Assembly: GCA_027475525.1 (NCBI GenBank)
Contig: JAMWFC010000082.1
Location: 1,860,001 to 1,924,000, forward strand
Direction: 5' to 3'
Source of the DNA: Macrolepiota albuminosa
Taxonomy: Eukaryota; Basidiomycota; Agaricomycetes; Agaricales; Agaricaceae
DNA length: 64,000 nucleotides
Positions 51,391 to 62,558 of this stretch are shown one piece after another (within the stretch, counting starts at the first letter, position 1; the number at the start of each line of letters is the position of its first letter). A program made the translations under genes and the position numbers. The notes under the pieces are model-generated. The model was given only the letters and a program-made list of their open reading frames with translations. It had not been told where the DNA came from and searched no databases.

Positions 51391-52950
51391 TCAGTTGCGT
51401 TCATCACGCCGCTTTTCAGTTGCGCGATAGCGCCTCAAACGACCATCTGTGTTGTTCAACACCACTTTCTCCGCTTTCAAAGGTGTACCATTCACAACGA
51501 CCATGTCATTCACAAAATCCAGCGACACCTTGTTCTTACGCATGAACGGTGTACCAATAATCATGTCGTAGCGATTGAAATTCGCTATATCCACATATTC
51601 TTTCGTCGACGTCCCTGCCATCTTCATTCTCACTTCCACGCCAAACTGTACCATAGCGCGACTCCCGACAGTCCCCAGCTGGAGCATCAGCGGCTCCTCC
51701 AGTTCATGAATGCGAATTACGTTGACGTGAGCAAACTGGGGCGTAATGCCCATAGTGGTACTCCCAGAGTCCCACAACGTCCATGCCGGATGTCCATTGA
51801 CATCAACATACGTGACCAGGCACTCCTCCTTGGGAGTATAGCGTGGCCTGTGCAACTTATTAGTTGCCTTCTGCAGGGTTACGCATCTCATTCGGACGCG
51901 CTGATCTCCATGGCACTCAGTCAGTGCAAACAGGTGTTCTTCCTCGTCCTCACGAGCATAATAGTCGCTGTCATACACGTCCACTGCAACATATTCATCG
52001 CCATCAATCTGGACGCTCTCGGCGTCATCCACTTCCGACCCGTCAGCCTCTACTTGCGGCTCCTCCTCCGTTTTGTCAACAACCTCATCGTCCTCGTCGT
52101 TACTGACGACATTGCTCGGTGCCGCAGCCGTATGGGCCGCTCGGATGTGTGCCTTAGAAGGGGCAGGACACTCCTTAGCGAAATGTCCACTCCTGCCACA
52201 ATTGTAGCACGCTGAGGGATTCCCTGCAAGCCTTCTCTGGGCCGCTCCTGGAATCCCAGCGGTTTTGCCCGCCATACGCGCTGCAGGCGCCACCACTCCT
52301 CTTGGTGCTACTTGAGTCTGACCCAAAAAGGGTCGACTATCCTTCGCTGGCAATTGTCCAGCAGGCTTCGATTGAGGCTGTTGGCCTCCAGGGATTGTCT
52401 TACAAACAACGAATTGCGGATTGCAATTGTTCTCCATCTCCGTCCATTTGGCCAGGAAGGTTCCCACCTTCACTGCCTGATGGTTCACAGTTCCTTGGTG
52501 GGAACTCCGCTGCTTATAATGGTTTGCCGTCCGTGTCGACTGCTCATAACGGATGGCATACGCCAAGAATTTGGTCACAGTATTGACCTCCGGAGACAAA
52601 TTGTCGTCACGTATCAACGCTCTCCTCATGTCTGCGGGTATTCTGTCCAGGAATGTCTTGCGAATAGTGTATTCATCTGGATAGATGGCCATATTCTGTG
52701 CATGACCCACCAGGTCATCATAAAAGGTCTGGACGCCAGTCTTAGCATCATACACTGCCTTTCTAAAGGCATCACGAGCTTCCTGCATCGTAGCAGCGTT
52801 GACGAAATGATTGTACAGTCCTATCAGGACTTCTTTAAATGTCCAATGCGGCTTGTCATGATTAATGTGGAGAACATGGCGACAGAACCAATTCCGAGCC
52901 TCTCCTTCCATAAATTCATGTAGCACGAATATCCTCTCCTGGTCCTCTCA
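51391..52950 (-). CDS. gypsy G2 gag-protease
   Basis: A single frame of about 510 residues has the Gag domain (MEGEARNWFCRHVLHINHD), the CCHC knuckle CYNCGRSGHFAKEC, an acidic linker and the protease with DSGSTTMG and IIGTPF. This is the uninterrupted version of what is broken in G1 and G3. The upstream border is a deletion junction in codons for QERIFVLHEF. Confidence 0.88.
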
Positions 52951-53888
52951 CATTCTACTGAGTTGGCTGGAGTAGCCGTTGAGACTGCTGACCCTTGCGC
53001 TGCTTTGCGCTTAAGGTATTCCACTACTTCGAGTTCAAAGATGCGCACAAACAATTTGATATATTCATTTGAATCTGCACGGGGTACATCGTGGCTCCTA
53101 GCAGCCAGCAACTGTAAGTGCTTTACTACATAAAGCTGCAGACGCTTTCGCGTCGATTCCTTTGCGACCAACGGATATCGGTCCAACACCAGCTGTAACT
53201 GGATAGACAAGGTCAAATGCGACCTTTTGCTTTCCTCATCATCTGAGGATTCCAGCTCGGACTCTAAGTCCATAACTCTCCTGAGGCCATCATGCCTCAC
53301 TTGCGGCTGTTTGCCGGCCCATCTGTGCAACTCTGGAATTCCAGGCGCTGTTGACGCCTTTTCCAACCTTACGACATTGTCGTCCTTCCTACTGACCACT
53401 ATTGCTGGTCCTTGCACCTGTCCTTGTGTCGTCAGTGACGACGGTCCCAGTTCAGTAGCCGCATTGGCCACATATTCCAAAAGCCGTTCAGTAGGTGCAG
53501 TCTGGAAGGGGGTACTATGCGCAAACGCGCTGCCTTGTACCATTTCCGAGTACTGGGTAATATTCGGTTGACCCTCAGAATGAGCTGACGAGCTCTCAGG
53601 CAATACCGGATACATCAATGAAGGCATTTGGCTCGCTGGCAGCGACACTCCTGAGACCGCAGATCTTTCTCCTGATTTACCACCAGGTCGTACAATGGAC
53701 ATCATCCGTGATACGGATAGCCCACCAGGCATTCCAAAGCTCGTGCTGACATCACAAGGAATCTTTTCATCCCGCTTTGGCGGAGGCTGGTATGCTAACG
53801 CAGATTGCGTCTTCACAGCTTGAAGCGCAGGTAGGTCACCTGTGTCTGCAGCTGGGAATGGAGGATCCAGATCAAGAGAGCCAGTCAT
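52824..53888 (-). pseudogene. gypsy G2 Gag N-terminal region
   Basis: Starts MTGSLDLDPPFPAAD at 53888. Pro/Ser-rich, then ESELESSDDEESKRSHL and a helical region (LVLDRYPLVAKESTRKRLQLYVVKHL) similar to the same part of G1. At SVECER it jumps into the gag frame in the wrong phase because the segment between the G1 equivalents of about 4640 and 3730 is missing. Confidence 0.75.
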
Positions 53889-53949
53889 GGAAGCACGTTT
53901 TCAACGTGATGCCAACAGAGAATTGAGAGGTTTTAATGATAGTTGCCTA

Positions 53950-54173
53950 GTCGGTAACAAGCCTAGAGTTTAAAGCCAATAGCAGAAGATTTAAAAAAAT
54001 GTAACCAGAGTTACGGGTTAGAACTATCTTGTGTGTATCACACAAGTGCTAAATCAGACCGCAGTATCGGATTTGACTAGTACTTAGAGTGAAAACAAGA
54101 TGTTATCTTATGTAATACTCTATTAAATGATTATAGCGTCGTTGACGCTTGTAACATGGATGACTCCATTACA
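53950..54173 (-). repeat. 5' LTR of gypsy G2
   Basis: Read on the minus strand it begins TGTAATGGAGTCATCC at 54173, then a palindrome AGCGTCAACGACGCT and ATTACATAAGATAA. The flank GCTAG follows outside. Shared text with G1/G3 near the inner end is GTTACATTTTTTT. The inner border is approximate. Confidence 0.65.
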
Positions 54174-54228
54174 GCTAGCATCATGAATTTGATCCGTTGA
54201 AAACTCCAGAGATTTCTGCAGTGGCATA

Positions 54229-54395
54229 AGATGGATGAGTTCACACGTGTGTTCATTCCAGTGCTCATGACAAGTTGATGATGCACTGTGGCTGACTACC
54301 TTTGTGCTGATCTTTGTAAAAAAAGTAGTCAGCCCTGGTGTATTGTCACTTGTCATGAGCGCTGGAATGATCTCATGTGTCAACTCCTCCATCCT
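54229..54395. repeat. foldback element, two 72-bp arms
   Basis: The arms 54229-54300 and 54324-54395 are inverted copies (CTCATGACAAGT / ACTTGTCATGAG and GTGGCTGACTAC / GTAGTCAGCCCTG) with a 23-nt A-rich loop. It lies just outside the G2 LTR. It could be a MITE or a hairpin-forming repeat; no coding content. Confidence 0.75.
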
Positions 54396-55313
54396 ATCCC
54401 GCTTCAGTAATTGCTAGAGTTTTGGTCAGATCCACTACCACAGGCGCATACTACAGGTCAGTACAATGTATATGTAGAGCAAAAATGCACCCATATAAAA
54501 ACACACCATTAGTCCCCGTTAAGGTGGAGTAGGGGGAGTAGAACCCACCGCTGTACACAATATTGAATATCAATAAACAAATATTCCACTGAACCACTGG
54601 GACTGGTTGCACCGCTGACATCAGCTGGCTCACATGCCGATGTTAGCTACCATCTGCTACCATCCGCTGGCATGCCAGTAGACAGCGGACACTCACGCAC
54701 CCTCTTCCGCCCTTCCTCCTCTTTCTCCCCAGTGCCATCCTCTCCACTCCCCACACTACCTCACACGCCATCCCCGTCCACCACATGCACCCTGCTTCCC
54801 TCCTCCCCCCTGACCTGACGTCCAACGTCTGCTACGTCTGCTGGGGTACCAGCGGACACCCACGCTCCTCCCCTTCCCCCTTCCCCCTCTTTCTCCCCAC
54901 TCCCATCCCTTTTCTGCCACCCCATGCGGTGGACACCCACACACCCCATTTCCTTCTCTTCCGCCCTGATGCTGGACGATGCCGGGGGTTGCCAATGGAT
55001 TCCTGTGAATGCCGACGGATACCAGTGGATATCTGGCGGATGCCGACGGATGCACGACAAATGCCAACAGATGCCAACAGATGCCAACGGATGCCAGCGG
55101 GTCACGACAGCTGCCGACGAACTCCGACGGATGCCAGCTGATGGCCAGCTGATGGCTGCTGATGCCAACGCCCCTTTCAAGCCACAAAAACTCTTTTGCG
55201 AGGTATGCCACCCCCCTTCCACCTCAAATAATCCATACAGGAACCTGCAGAAACGTAGGTGGGCATCCGTTCATTGTATTATCCGACCTTTGAATCTATC
55301 TGTTAGTAACGGA

Positions 55314-55391
55314 CCTGTGGTGCAATGGTTAAATGTGTGTTCCATTGCTGGAGGCTTTCCCAAGGCCAGAGGTTCGATTCCCCCCCACAGG
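55314..55391 (+). other. tRNA-like segment with A and B boxes
   Basis: CCTGTGG and CCACAGG form a perfect 7-bp acceptor-like stem. Inside are TGGTGCAATGGTTA (A-box-like), a long variable-arm-like GGCTTTCCCAAGGCC and GGTTCGATTCC (perfect B box). The D arm and anticodon arm do not fold well, so I do not call a tRNA gene. The long variable arm recalls Ser/Leu tRNAs. Confidence 0.7.
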
Positions 55392-55865
55392 CATACGGCG
55401 GGCAAGACAAAAGTTACTTTTTTCCTTGGTCCAACCAGACTCTGTGGACCTGCGTAGGCCTCTGTGGATGTCCGCTGGTGCCCTGCGCAGGCCTGCAGAG
55501 GCCTGTGTAGGCCTATGTAGATTTGAGTCTGTCGACGTACGTCTGCATGGATGTACGCTGGTGGCTTGCGTAGGCCTGCGTAGATTTGCAGGGCCCTTTT
55601 GTGGACGTACGCTGGCATCAGGGGTGGGAAAAGGATGGAAGGGGAGATGCGCAGCCTCGAGTTATTGCGGGGAGGAATGGAAAGGGGAGGGAAGTGGGGA
55701 ACCTCGAGAAGGGTTTATTCATGCCATGAAGTCCACCAATGGAGGAGGTTTTCACTCGTGTGCTGATGCCCACCGGCGGCTGCTGACGCACATTGACGTC
55801 TGCTAGTGTCCGCTGGCATCCGCTGGGCCTGCATGCACATATGTGTGCCCGCCTTTTATTGATCT

Positions 55866-56019
55866 ACTGGACCGTGTCATACAGCACATTGTGACACGTC
55901 CACGGCTCTGTATTCTACGGCACTGTGGGGACTGCTCGATCCACTGGACCGTGTCATACAGCACATTGTGACACGTCCACGGCTCTGTATTCTACGGCAC
56001 TGTGGGGACTGCTCCACTC
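55866..56019. repeat. 77-bp tandem duplication
   Basis: Copies at 55866 and 55943 in repeat R; the decayed copy at 36.6 kb has one. Confidence 0.96.
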
Positions 56020-56834
56020 CAGTGTAGCGGACTCTGCTGGACACGTATAATATGGCACAAAGTGAGCTCCCATACAACGTATGACACGTACCGTTGTGAT
56101 GCCCTACTCTGGAAGAAGGAGCTCCTCCTGCTCTAAAGCTGAGAGATAGCGCACCTCTAACCCCTGGGGACAATACTGAGCAAAGTGACCAGCTTTCCAC
56201 AGCGACAGCAGAGGAGAGGAAGGAGGAACGTTGACAAGAGGCATTGACATCCATAGGTACTCCAAAAGGAAGAGGACGTGCTGCAGGTACCTGAGCTGGG
56301 GGTGGAGCGCAAAATGGAAGGGAGGGCTGGATGGGATGATGAGCAGAAAACAATGCCTGTGAGGTGGAGCGAGAGGCAGTTCCACGGTAGAGCTCACGGT
56401 CATAACTCCATGAGCTGCCACTGATCATGTGCTACCTGATACCAGGTCTCAATACTTGTGTCATCAGGTCATCCCTCAGCCATGCTGTTGATCCGGTCCA
56501 TGAGAGAGGGAAGGAGGCCATCTCGGAAGGTGAGACAGAGCTGAAGACCATCCGGATAACAGGCCTGTTCAGCAAGAGCTCTGAAGGAGTCAATGTACTC
56601 ATCTAGGGTCCGCTTCCCCTGCCCATATCGATGAGGATCTCAGAGAGTGAGGGCTGCCACCTTAGCAGGGTCCAAGGGGAAGAACTCTGTCCGAAACTCC
56701 TTCTCAAACTGATTCCAACTTCCAAAACTCTCCACTCCTCCAGGGCATCGAAAGACTCGTAGAGTGTATGTCGAAGCTCGCCCAGACTTCATGTAAGAAA
56801 GAACCCAAGCAATCTTGAGAGCATCAGAGGGAAA

Positions 56835-56988
56835 AGCCTCACCACTGAGCTGAATATAGGTGATGCAGGACTGCAGGAAACGCTCACCTATCGCTCGGTC
56901 ACCATTGAATGAGCCTCACCACTGAGCTGAATATAGGTGATGCAGGACTGCAGGAAACGCTCACCTATTGCTCAGTCACCATTGAATG
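56835..56988. repeat. 77-bp tandem duplication, two mismatches
   Basis: Copies at 56835 and 56912 differ only at two CpG sites (ATCGCTCGG and ATTGCTCAG), as two alleles or paralogues might. Confidence 0.94.
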
Positions 56989-57062
56989 CGTCTGGGAGTG
57001 CTGGGCAAGGAATATTGGCATGAACTGGGGGGGAGGCCCCAAAGCGAGGGACTGGGGGTGTG

Positions 57063-57216
57063 CCAGCCCTAACTGGAGGTGCCTGGAGAGGGGTAGGAGT
57101 GAGAGGGAGGCGCTCTAAGAGGGCCTGAAGGGAATGGGACCAGCCCTAACTGGAGGTGCCTGGAGAGGGGTAGGAGTGAGAGGGAGGCGCTCTAAGAGGG
57201 CCTGAAGGGAATGGGA
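57063..57216. repeat. 77-bp tandem duplication
   Basis: Copies at 57063 and 57140 in the older gypsy gag fragment. Confidence 0.96.
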
Positions 57217-57406
57217 AATGGTGTCTGTGGCCTGACGTAATCCAGCAAGTTCGGTGGTGTGGAGGGTGAGGGAAGCTTGAGTAGTCTGCACCTGAGTCTC
57301 CAGAGCAAGCAAGCGACCCCAGGCATCATCCTGAGGGGCAGAAGCATCCAGGGAAGTGTCTGAGGGGGCTGGTTGGGTCATAGAAGCAACAGAGGGGCAG
57401 GGAGTA

Positions 57407-57680
57407 TGTAGCGTAGTCCGCTATGTGGCGTTGGCCACATAGCTTTACTTACCTTACAGTAGATACTATTATATTATATTTATTATAATATAATATTAAT
57501 TTACATTATTATATAAATTAGTTTACCAGCTGCTTACAAAGCAGCTTATCTTTTGTTTGTACTACATAGTCAATAGACCGGACTGGTCTGATTCTGTGCA
57601 GTGTGAACATTAAGCTCACAAATCCTTGTAACTTCGTTACATTTTTTTGAATCCGCCAGCTAGGATCTATTGCCTAGCAT
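57407..57680 (+). repeat. 5' LTR of gypsy G3
   Basis: Starts TGTAGCGTAGTCCGC at 57407; the palindrome, AT-rich stretch and TATAAATTAG (57511) follow. The inner end is not determined (no clear primer site); 57680 is approximate. Confidence 0.7.
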
Positions 57681-57748
57681 CCGACGTCAGTCGTTGAGTT
57701 TGTTGACAGAACTCTATCAGCTTCTCAAGCTTCTTGCACAGCCACACC

Positions 57749-59274
57749 ATGCAAATTTCAAACAGGGGATCGATGAGTAATCCCATACCTGCAGCGCCCA
57801 CTGACGGCGGGCGAAATGCCCACGACCTACGGGGAGACCCAGCAGACACCCAGGACGCGTCAGCGTCCAATGCAGGTCAGGTAAGACCCAAGGCTCGAGA
57901 CCGAGGTCAGAGTACCCAGCAGACACCCAGGACGCGTCAGCGTCCAATGCAGGTCAGGTAAGACCCAAGGCTCGAGACCGAGGTCAGAGTACCGACCTGG
58001 CCGGGAATGAGAGCGAGGCCCAGAGAGCTGAAAGCTCACAGCAGGATGGTCCGCAACGCCTCCAAGACAAGATGCCTGGGGGATTAACGCCCCCAGTTAC
58101 GCAGTTGCCAGGAGGACCGCGACGGTCTAGCCGATTGGCTTCCAAAGGACCCCCGCAGGACGGCCGACAGTCAACCGGCACCTATGGCGCCTCAGGAGAC
58201 GCCGAGTCGTCAGTACGGACTGGGAGAACCCTCCCTGCGAGCCGGAGCAGTGGGACCAGGCGGTCCACAGCGGGTCCAATGCCTTCTAAAGTAGCGGAAG
58301 CCCGCTTAGAAGAGGTACTGGAGGAGGCTGCAAGGCCTGAAGTACACCGCGCGGAAGATCGATTTCCGCGCACACCAGCAGTGGAGGAAGCTCCGGAGGT
58401 TGTAGAGCTTCCAGAGGAGGTGATGGAGTCGTCAAGTGACAACGACGTTGGAGCAGAGGAACAGCGGCTGAAAACCGCGTACACCATGCGCTTGCGGGTG
58501 TTCTGGGACTTGCACCCAGAGGTGATGAAATACACCACCCAAGCGCGACTCGAGCGCTACGCATCAGCCCATATAGTAGCACTTAGGCGACAAGGGCACG
58601 AAGTGCCCAATGTATTCAGTACGAAATATACTGATTTGATGGTGAGAGTGCTCACTATGGAGCTGCAAATGTATGTGCAGCATAAGGCCACACGGCAATC
58701 AGGGGTCTCGACCCCCTGGAGCCACACGTCCGAGGAATGCTCGGCACGATGCAATCAAGACGTCGGAATCGAGCTAGTGGAGGCACTAGCACGGGCGCAA
58801 GAAGTGCCCGAAGTAAGACCGGTGAGTACTTTTTATACTCCAGCAGGACAAGGGTGGCGTGAGGAGCCCCCGCACATGCATAACCATGACCGTAGGACAG
58901 ATATGTCAGGTCCGGATGGGCACGATAGCACTGTGCTCAAAGTGGAAAGCGAGGCATCCGTGATGCCGTGCGTGCCCATGGCCGAAACGTTGAGCGACAG
59001 AGTCGCGTATCAACGTATGCGCAATGGTGACCTCAGGACTAAGAGACAGTCCCTCATCGACGATCAGGACATCGTATTCGAGGGCACTAAGCCCATTGAC
59101 GAGATGCGTCGTCAATTCATCATGCAGGGTCAGGAGAATCAAGCTTCTCCAGGTCCAGGGCAGCGCAACGATCATGATCGAGATGGCGCCACGAGACGTG
59201 ATGTCCCTGGTAACGGCCGGGATGACGACCCTAGGTCGATTCCTCGAGACGAGGGCAATTATGCCCACAGTTGA
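57749..59274 (+). pseudogene. gypsy G3 Gag N-terminal region
   Basis: It begins near MQISNRGSMSNPIPAAP and continues through a Pro/Ser-rich and an acidic segment (LPEEVMESSSDNDVGAEE) to a helical region and NYAHS followed by UGA at 59272-59274. The frame is open again immediately after this UGA. The duplication at 57837 shifts the start of the frame. Confidence 0.72.
57837..57990. repeat. 77-bp tandem duplication
   Basis: Copies at 57837 and 57914 in the G3 N-terminal gag region; G1 has one. Confidence 0.97.
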
Positions 59275-61220
59275 GGAGGCTCGGGACGTCCGCCGCAAGG
59301 TGGACGGGGGAAGTCACTTCCCCATGCCGCTGATTTGGCGACTAGATCCCCGGGTCAGCGGGAAGCCATTCAAATGCATCGTGAAGCCATGCACGATTGC
59401 TTGCATCGAGTAGTCAATGATGCCCTGGGCATAACCTTACGGTTACCAGACGGAGTGAAGCTGCGTAAAGCAGACAGTAGGCACATTCACGCCTATACAG
59501 GCGCGTCCAAGTTCAGCAACCTGGAAGATTGGGCGATGGATGTATGCACCCATCTTGCCATGTGCTTATACGGAGGTGACCGTATGGAACGAGAACGAAT
59601 CTTTGTTCTGCCTGAGTTCTTGGCTGGAGAGGCCATGGGTTGGTTTCGACGGGCAGTACTGCACGTCAACCATGTCCAATATGACTGGACGTTTAAAGGA
59701 GTCCTTACAGGACTGTACGATCGATTCGTACACCCCTCAACGCTCCAGGATGCAAGGCAGGACTTCCAGTCTGCCAAGTACACCGAGAAGTTGGGAGTAC
59801 AAGGGTTCTATGATACCCTTAATGACCATGCCCAGAACATGGCAGTATACCTGGACGGGTATACAATGCTCGAAACGTTCTTGGATGGCATTCCAGCGGA
59901 TATGCGCCGCTATTTGATACATGAGGACGGATTGTCCCCAGAAGTCAATGATGTGGAAGAATTTGTGGCATATGCCATCCGGTATGAGCAGTCTCTGAAG
60001 ACTGCTAACCACTATGAACATCGGAGTGGACACAAAGGGGGACCCAGGCGACTACCACCTGGTGGGACACCCTCACGGGGTCAGCATGTGGGGACCTTCC
60101 TGGCCAAAAAGACCGATTTGGACCGTGACCGCAACACGCGGTTTGTTGTACGCAGAACCCCTGCTGCGAACCGAGGGCGGAGCCGCCCACGCCCAGAGCG
60201 GGCGCTGGACGGAGAACGTCCTAAACCAAGGCCGGACTTCAAGCCGGCCAACCCACCGGGGCAGTCGGGGACGTGCTTCGCGTGTGGCCAACCAGTCCTA
60301 AACCAAGGCCGGACTTCAAGCCGGCCAACCCACCGGGGCAGTCGGGGACGTGCTTCGCGTGTGGCCAACCAGGCCACTACGCTACCAACTGCCCTGCGAA
60401 GCCAGAACCCCCAAGGAAGGGGTATACACCCCGCGCCCACCTTCGAGCTGCGCATACTGCAGCCGCGAGTGGGAGTGATGGAGACGTATCTGCCGATTCT
60501 GAGGCAGAGCACCCCACAAACGACCAGGAGCCCCCAGAGGAGGCATCGGGCGCCAAGCCCGAGAGTGTGGTCGTGGAGGGGGAGGAGTACGTCACAGTCG
60601 ACGTATATGACGACGTCTACGACAATGAGTATTACAGTCGCGACAGCGACTCTGAGTGCCTAGCGGCAATGACGGATTGGCCGTCCACAAATGATCCCAA
60701 ACGGAATAACGTAGTTCGGATGAAGAAGGTGACCCTTCGTCGTGCAGAGGGCACTTTGCAGTGCCCTACATTGAAACGAGCAGACAAGGAGTGCCTGGTC
60801 TCGTATGTGGACGTAGACGGCCACAAGGCATGGACCCTATGGGACTCTGGGAGTACCACATCGGGCATAACACCCCAGTTCGCCCATGTGTACGGAATAT
60901 CCGTGCAGGAGTTGGATACGCCATTGGCGTTACAGCTGGGCACCGTAGGGAGCCAAGCCATGGTGCAGTATGGGACAAATGTGAATGTCCAAATGCCGGG
61001 CTCACGTAGCCGGGAATACATGGATGTAGCGAACTTCGATCGCTATGATATGATACTGGGAACGCCATTCATGCGGCGTAACAAAGTCATACTAGACTTT
61101 GACCAATGTCAGGTACTAGTGAATGGGAAAGTGATCCCAGCCAAACGAGCTACAGCAGACGACACTGATAATCGTCTGCGACATCATCGCACTACGGAGA
61201 AATGCAAGGACTCTCCATGA
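59275..61220 (+). pseudogene. gypsy G3 gag-protease
   Basis: The Gag domain (GEAMGWFRRAVLHVNHVQYD) is followed by the CCHC knuckle, which the duplication at 60218-60371 repeats and splits. The protease with DSGSTTSG (about 60845) and ILGTPF lies in 60273-61220. Reading around the duplication, gag and protease form one frame, as in G2. Confidence 0.87.
60218..60371. repeat. 77-bp tandem duplication
   Basis: Copies at 60218 and 60295; splits the G3 zinc knuckle. G1 has one. Confidence 0.97.
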
Positions 61221-61283
61221 CTTGGCCGGCGCAGAGTGCCGGCCGTGGAGGATGTGGAGGAGGAAGTGCAGGCTATGCCTGGA

Positions 61284-61437
61284 CTGAGCGCAGACCACAA
61301 CGTGGTAATGATGAGCGAGGAGGAGTATCAAGCCTCCAAGAAGAGCAACGAGCAAATAATCTGAGCGCAGACCACAACGTGGTAATGATGAGCGAGGAGG
61401 AGTATCAAGCCTCCAAGAAGAGCAACGAGCAAATAAT
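61284..61437. repeat. 77-bp tandem duplication
   Basis: Copies at 61284 and 61361 in the linker before the G3 RT; G1 has one. Confidence 0.97.
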
Positions 61438-61975
61438 TGCTCCTGAGATTCGAGGCGCAAGGCCTCCAGACAAACACCATCGAAAGGCGAGATGACGGGA
61501 GGACTCAGTGGATGCATGTCCACCTACGTCCTCACGAGTCAAGTTGGAAGACTTGAAAGACAGCATCCGAGAGGCGGAAGCCTCAGAAGAGGGGGACACA
61601 CGGTCCCTATGGGAGTGACCAGCCCCCCTACCAGAGTACGACTGGGCATACGACCCCCGAATGCCGCAAGAGTGGAACGAGCTGGTGGCAGCCACGTGTG
61701 CGCAAAATGCGCACCAGAGACAGATGACCGTCAAACCAGCGTATCGCCAGCCAGCCCTGGACAAGGTATCCGTAGCGTACTCGCTTGTACGTGAAGGAAG
61801 AAGCCTCGTGGCTTATAAGACAGCGGCAGCGGGTGCTCCGCTGAGACTACATATACCTGATGACAGTGTCAATCGGGTGCTCGCAATGCGCGAGCAGTAT
61901 GCACCGCCGCCTCGGCCACCCTCAGAGACGGTGGAAGTACTTCCCCCGGTGCGTATGAAGGGGAAGCAGAAGGCG

Positions 61976-62129
61976 ACAAGCCTTCGTGAGGAAGATATTC
62001 CTCGGTTGCATCAGCAATGGCAAGAAGAATTTGCCGACATGGTCAATGGGACACAAGCCTTCGTGAGGAAGATATTCCTCGGTTGCATCAGCAATGGCAA
62101 GAAGAATTTGCCGACATGGTCAATGGGAC
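61976..62129. repeat. 77-bp tandem duplication
   Basis: Copies at 61976 and 62053 upstream of the G3 RT; G1 has one. Confidence 0.97.
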
Positions 62130-62558
62130 CAAGGAGAGCTCCCGCCATGGCGGGAGGTGAACCATGAGATTAATCTCATAGACGAGAACAAGCAGTATAA
62201 GTACCACTTGCCGCGCTGTCCGCGCGCCCTCCAGGAGCAACTACGCAATAAGACTAATCGCTATTTGAATGCTCAATGGTGGTCCCCATGCACCACCGCT
62301 CAAGCTGCACCGTTATTGTGCATCCCGAAGAAGGATGGAACCCTTCAAACAGCTCTTGATGCGCGTCAGCGCAATGACAATACCATAAAGGATGTAACTC
62401 CTTTACCAGATCAAGAGGTGATCCGGGAAGACGTGGCTCGGGCGAAGTATCGCTCAAAGATTGACCTTACTGACGCCTATGAGCAGGTGCGCATTCGCAC
62501 CGAGGACGTACCCAAGACCGTATTTGCGTCGATCATGGGTACATTCACGAGCAATATA

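Larger units (their letters stand above)
49210..54173 (-). mobile_element. Ty3/gypsy copy G2 (related to G1/G3, truncated)
   Basis: Order on the minus strand: LTR at 53950-54173, N-terminal gag region, gag and protease, RT, RNase H. It is clearly diverged from G1/G3 but of the same family. Integrase and 3' LTR are missing: at 49209/49210 it is joined to Helitron H2. About 0.9 kb is deleted inside gag. Confidence 0.92.
54610..56110 (+). repeat. dispersed repeat R, CpG-rich copy
   Basis: It matches the inverted copy at 36476-38690. The left third is built from degenerate GATGCCAACGGAT / CCGCTGGCATCC motifs (54650-55170), then the block with TTCAAGCCACAAAAACTC, the tRNA-like core, a second motif-rich part (55440-55850) and the conserved end (55856-56110). 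No protein is recognised. The tRNA-like core suggests a non-autonomous element transcribed by RNA polymerase III, but 1.5 kb is long for that. Confidence 0.75.
56115..57381 (-). pseudogene. gag fragment of another Ty3/gypsy family
   Basis: It starts MTQPAPSDTSLDA at 57381, with a short coiled region, then on the minus strand the Gag domain (AFNGDRAIGERFLQSCITY, GSWNQFEKEFRTEFFP, LDEYIDSFRALAEQ) and a CCHC knuckle ending KAGHFAQYCPQG near 56190, shifted by one base from its first Cys pair. Duplications at 56835 and 57063 break the frame. Protease and pol are absent; repeat R begins at the truncated side. Confidence 0.8.

Noticed and set aside
55314..55391. A functional tRNA gene
   Set aside because: Acceptor stem and B box are good, but the D and anticodon arms do not form and the segment is part of a dispersed repeat.
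58823..58846. GTGAGT...CCAG as an intron in the gypsy gag N-terminal region
   Set aside because: At 24 nt it is too short for splicing, and the reading frame is open through it in both copies.
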